A stretch of 64,000 nucleotides of DNA. Source: an uncultured Draconibacterium sp. (GTDB taxonomy: Bacteria; Bacteroidota; Bacteroidia; Bacteroidales; Prolixibacteraceae). The stretch is taken from positions 82,449 through 146,448 of the forward strand of contig NZ_CAJXYQ010000010.1 of assembly GCF_913063105.1 (NCBI RefSeq), given 5' to 3'. A model generated the notes under the pieces. The model searched no databases. It was not told the DNA's origin and saw nothing but the letters and a program-made list of their open reading frames with translations. Position numbers and translations under genes: made by a program. The first letter of the stretch is position 1; every line of letters starts with the position of its first letter. Shown in pieces: positions 61,650 to 64,000 of the stretch.

Positions 61650-62738
61650 ATGCATTTATATATAAAAATTGTTTTTGGCGTATTGTTTTTTTTACTGAAC
61701 CAACAAGTTGTTTGGGCTCAGCTCGAGGTAACTTATTTTAATACCAACAGGCAATGGGAACCACAAAAGGTTCCGTTTTTTACTAACCGACCAATTTTGG
61801 TAAATCCGGATAACACTTTTAGTTTTAAAAACAGTGCAACAGATAAAACCAATACCCTGTATTTTTGCAATTACGATTTTGAAACCGATTCTATTGACAT
61901 AAATTTCAGGGCGGTAAATGTTTCTGATAATTATCCGCTTGAAAGAGTAAAACATAACTTCCTTTATCAGTTGTATGAATATCAGCGATTGGAAAGAGGG
62001 ATTAAAAATTTCTATTTTATTGTTGGAGGCTACGGTAAGTCGTTCAACAAACAAATAAACAGCTACATGCGTCGTTTAAAAACCAATTATGGCGATTCGT
62101 TGTTTAATAAAGCTTCAATTACTGTTTTTGCATGGGGATCCCAAGACAAGTCCTACAAGTACTTTAATGCCGTAAAATCCTCTAAAAACGGCGCTTCAGA
62201 CTTTGCCATATTTCAGCACATGCTTGATGATTTTATGAGTGATGACGAATATTTTAAAACGCGTCCGAGAGATTTAACCGTATCAATCCTGTTTTCATCA
62301 ATGGGTAATGAGTTGTTCAGACAGTACATTTTAAACCGAAAGCGCCAGAACATCCCATTGATAAAAACTTATAATCGCATATCTTTTGTTGGAAGTGTTG
62401 CTCCCCGTGATGCATTTGAAAATGGAAATGCGTTTGATGAACTCTATAAAATGGCAGATACGGTAGATGTTTATGTAAATTCAAAAGATATATTGCTAAA
62501 ATTGTCGAGTGTGGCACACCTGAAAAACCGAATGGGAAACAAGGGGCCAAAATCTCCGGAGCTGCTGCCTGCCTAAATCAATATTTTGGATATCAAAAAA
62601 ATTATAAATTTTAAAGATATGGCAGGGCTTGGCCACGATTACCTGTTAACCAATCCCGTGTTGCAAGACGAGATTTTACAAAGCATTAATAAAAATATTA
62701 ATGAGAAAGATGATAGCCGACATGCTCAACACCGATAG
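61650..62738 (+). pseudogene. DUF900-like alpha/beta hydrolase with an in-frame stop
   Basis: Reading is open from ATG 61650 to TAA 62574-62576 (308 codons), starting with a signal peptide (VFGVLFFLLNQQVVWAQ) and containing FYFIVGGYGKSFNKQI, ITVFAWGSQDKSYKY and FSSMGNELFRQYIL, a DUF900-type core with Ser nucleophile. After the TAA the same frame continues for 53 codons to TAG 62736-62738 and holds GLGHDYLLTNPVLQDEIL, where the catalytic His should be. So the stop cuts off an essential residue: either a nonsense mutation, a sequencing error, or read-through. Confidence 0.75.
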
Positions 62739-62854
62739 TTAGCAGCGTTTGGTGTTTAAAATTAATTTCAAGTTATTAGCTAAAATTTAATTGTTTTCAG
62801 GTTAAACATTGCCCCAAAATAAGGATCCAGCCCAACGCTTTACAATAAATTCTT

Positions 62855-62862
62855 TAGTTTTG
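62855..62862 (+). promoter_or_regulatory. -7 box for the TPR lipoprotein gene
   Basis: TAGTTTTG, 21 nt before the ATG at 62883. Confidence 0.38.
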
Positions 62863-62882
62863 GCAACGAAATAAACGATGAT

Positions 62883-63758
62883 ATGATTAGAAGAAATTTT
62901 TTGTGGGGAGCATTGCTGGTAGTAATTCTGGCATCGTGCGGAACCCCAAAAGTGCTTACAACGGCAAAAAGTGAAGCGGCAACTTATGAAGCCTCAGGCA
63001 ATTACGAGCAGGCACTAACAGCATGGACTGCCTATTTTAATGCTACTGCAACTGAGGATGTAACAGGTGCTGATTTTGCTCAGGCTGCCAAAACTGCCTT
63101 TAAAACCGGAAATGCCAGCCAGGCAATAAGTTGGTTCGATCAGGCCCGATATAAAAACTATGCTGATGCTGAGATGTATGAGACATTGGCCAGAGTATAC
63201 CAGAATGAAGGAAATTTATCGAAAGAGCTTTCGGCACTTGAATATATTGTGGAGAATTTTGGCAACAAAAATACAGTAGCAAACGCACGTTTACTGGCAA
63301 TTTATAACGAAATAAACGAACCTCAAAAAGCACTTGCTGCCTGGAATAATTTGAATAGTGAAGCCAAAGCTGATGCGAGTAATCTTGAGCAATATTTTTT
63401 GGTTAATAAGAAGATGGATAATTCAGCTGTTTGCGATAGTGTAGCCAGTGCATTGTTGAATATAAATCCTGAAAATATAGAAGCATTAGCGTGGAATGCT
63501 AAAAAATATTACTGGGCCGGACAAAATCGTTACGAAAGAGAAATGGCCAGGTACAACAAAAATAAAACCCGAAAGAATTATAGTATTCTGCTAAAAGAAC
63601 TGGATTTGGTAACAGCTGATTTTAAAAAAGCCTTGCCCTATTTAAATACTTTATGGAAGTTAAACCCAGGAAAAGAATATGCGGGATATTTGGCTAATAT
63701 TTATGCCCGGTTTGGCGACGAACAAAAAACTGCTTTTTATAAGAATTACCTGAAGTAA
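62883..63758 (+). CDS. TPR-containing lipoprotein
   Basis: 291 aa with a lipoprotein signal (LLVVILASC, Cys about 19) and several TPR-like helix pairs (TYEASGNYEQALTAWTAYF, AFKTGNASQAISWFDQARY, LARVYQNEGNLSKELSALEYI). A Bacteroidetes-type envelope scaffold protein; partner unknown. Followed by a strong terminator. Confidence 0.85.
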   Translation: MIRRNFLWGALLVVILASCGTPKVLTTAKSEAATYEASGNYEQALTAWTAYFNATATEDVTGADFAQAAKTAFKTGNASQAISWFDQARYKNYADAEMYETLARVYQNEGNLSKELSALEYIVENFGNKNTVANARLLAIYNEINEPQKALAAWNNLNSEAKADASNLEQYFLVNKKMDNSAVCDSVASALLNINPENIEALAWNAKKYYWAGQNRYEREMARYNKNKTRKNYSILLKELDLVTADFKKALPYLNTLWKLNPGKEYAGYLANIYARFGDEQKTAFYKNYLK

Positions 63759-63804
63759 AAGAGAAACAGGCTGTAAATTATTTTACAGCCTGTTTCTCTT
63801 TTTT
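63757..63804. terminator. Terminator after the TPR lipoprotein gene
   Basis: AAAAGAGAAACAGGCTGTAAA and its complement with a 3-nt loop, flanked by A-run and T-run: strong and bidirectional. Confidence 0.92.
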
Positions 63805-63822
63805 GATAGCTAAAAACTATTG

Positions 63823-63963
63823 TTACCAGCCTCCGCCAAGTGCTTTGTACAGATTAATATTTGCCTCCAGGCTTTTTTGTAAAAGCTCTGAATAATATAA
63901 CTCAATGTTAAATAACACGCGCTGGATATGTAAATGTAACTCTGTCTGATTGATTTCTATTTT
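63823..63963 (-). pseudogene. C-terminal remnant of a TolC-like efflux protein
   Basis: Forty-six codons on the reverse strand ending LEANINLYKALGGGW then stop; this is the usual C-terminus of OprM/CusC-type channels. Upstream, the frame meets TGA at 63966-63964. A different reverse frame from 64000 ends ELDVTEKII with stop at 63971-63969 and is not related by sight. So the TolC gene is truncated or fused to other DNA here. Confidence 0.6.
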
Positions 63964-64000
63964 TCAAATTAAATTATTTTTTCAGTCACATCCAATTCGT

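Overview
The window reads as chromosomal DNA of a member of the Bacteroidota, most likely a marine or anaerobic lineage of the Marinilabiliales/Prolixibacteraceae type (family-level placement is inference). Reasons: moderately AT-rich DNA; repeated Bacteroidetes-type -7 boxes (TAnnTTTG), several paired with a TTG/TTTG box 18-20 bp upstream; almost no Shine-Dalgarno sequences; several TTG starts; and lineage-typical families (DUF5916, DUF6962, patatin fused to a BamA-like barrel, lipoprotein FKBPs, GH3 with PA14, PduO-type ATR beside DUF2795).

Layout. 1-8.2 kb: an M23 peptidase running off the left edge, a small coiled-coil gene with zapA, rny (RNase Y), a SirB1-like and a nucleoside-phosphorylase gene, then a lysine-rich repeat protein with a degenerate GH16-like end, translationally coupled to a single PAS domain. 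8.2-14.6 kb: patatin/BamA-type phospholipase, secreted esterase, a secreted protein with a degenerate LytM-like segment, an MBL hydrolase and a TapB-like secreted protein. 14.6-17.5 kb: a cluster of two MinD-like ATPases carrying 2x[4Fe-4S] inserts, two NifX-like proteins and a DUF5320 protein. 17.6-24.6 kb: small membrane proteins and a TolC/MFP/RND efflux operon ending in a small P-II-like gene. 25-36.7 kb: housekeeping genes (ribH, recF, dciA-like, ndk, nrnA, two FKBPs, a membrane-Nudix fusion, a tetrapyrrole-methylase-fold enzyme, a PhnP-like MBL, an MFS transporter, asnA).

36.8-41.5 kb is the most interesting part. After tRNA-Arg(UCU) comes a geneless 0.6 kb with a ~117-bp near-palindrome. 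Then a well-formed promoter drives a 30-codon leader ORF in which five of the last eleven residues are Met, followed by a hairpin and then an aspartokinase-like gene with damaged catalytic motifs, metY and metA. MetA carries Glu111, so the pathway probably uses O-acetylhomoserine, matching MetY. This looks like ribosome-mediated methionine sensing upstream of a Met biosynthesis locus.

41.5-64 kb: elbB, tatD, tcdA, an RRM protein with a long 5' leader, a D-amino-acid aminotransferase, an aldo/keto reductase, recG, a LolD/MacB-type ATPase, ATR, DUF2795, DsrE-like and YkgJ-like proteins, a GH3 enzyme, a DUF5916 outer-membrane protein, a DUF6962 membrane protein and a large multi-PAS hybrid histidine kinase. 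Downstream of the kinase lie two consecutive disrupted alpha/beta-hydrolase genes (one frameshift, one in-frame stop), a TPR lipoprotein and a C-terminal remnant of a TolC-like protein at the right edge. No rRNA, CRISPR array, prophage or intact insertion sequence was seen.
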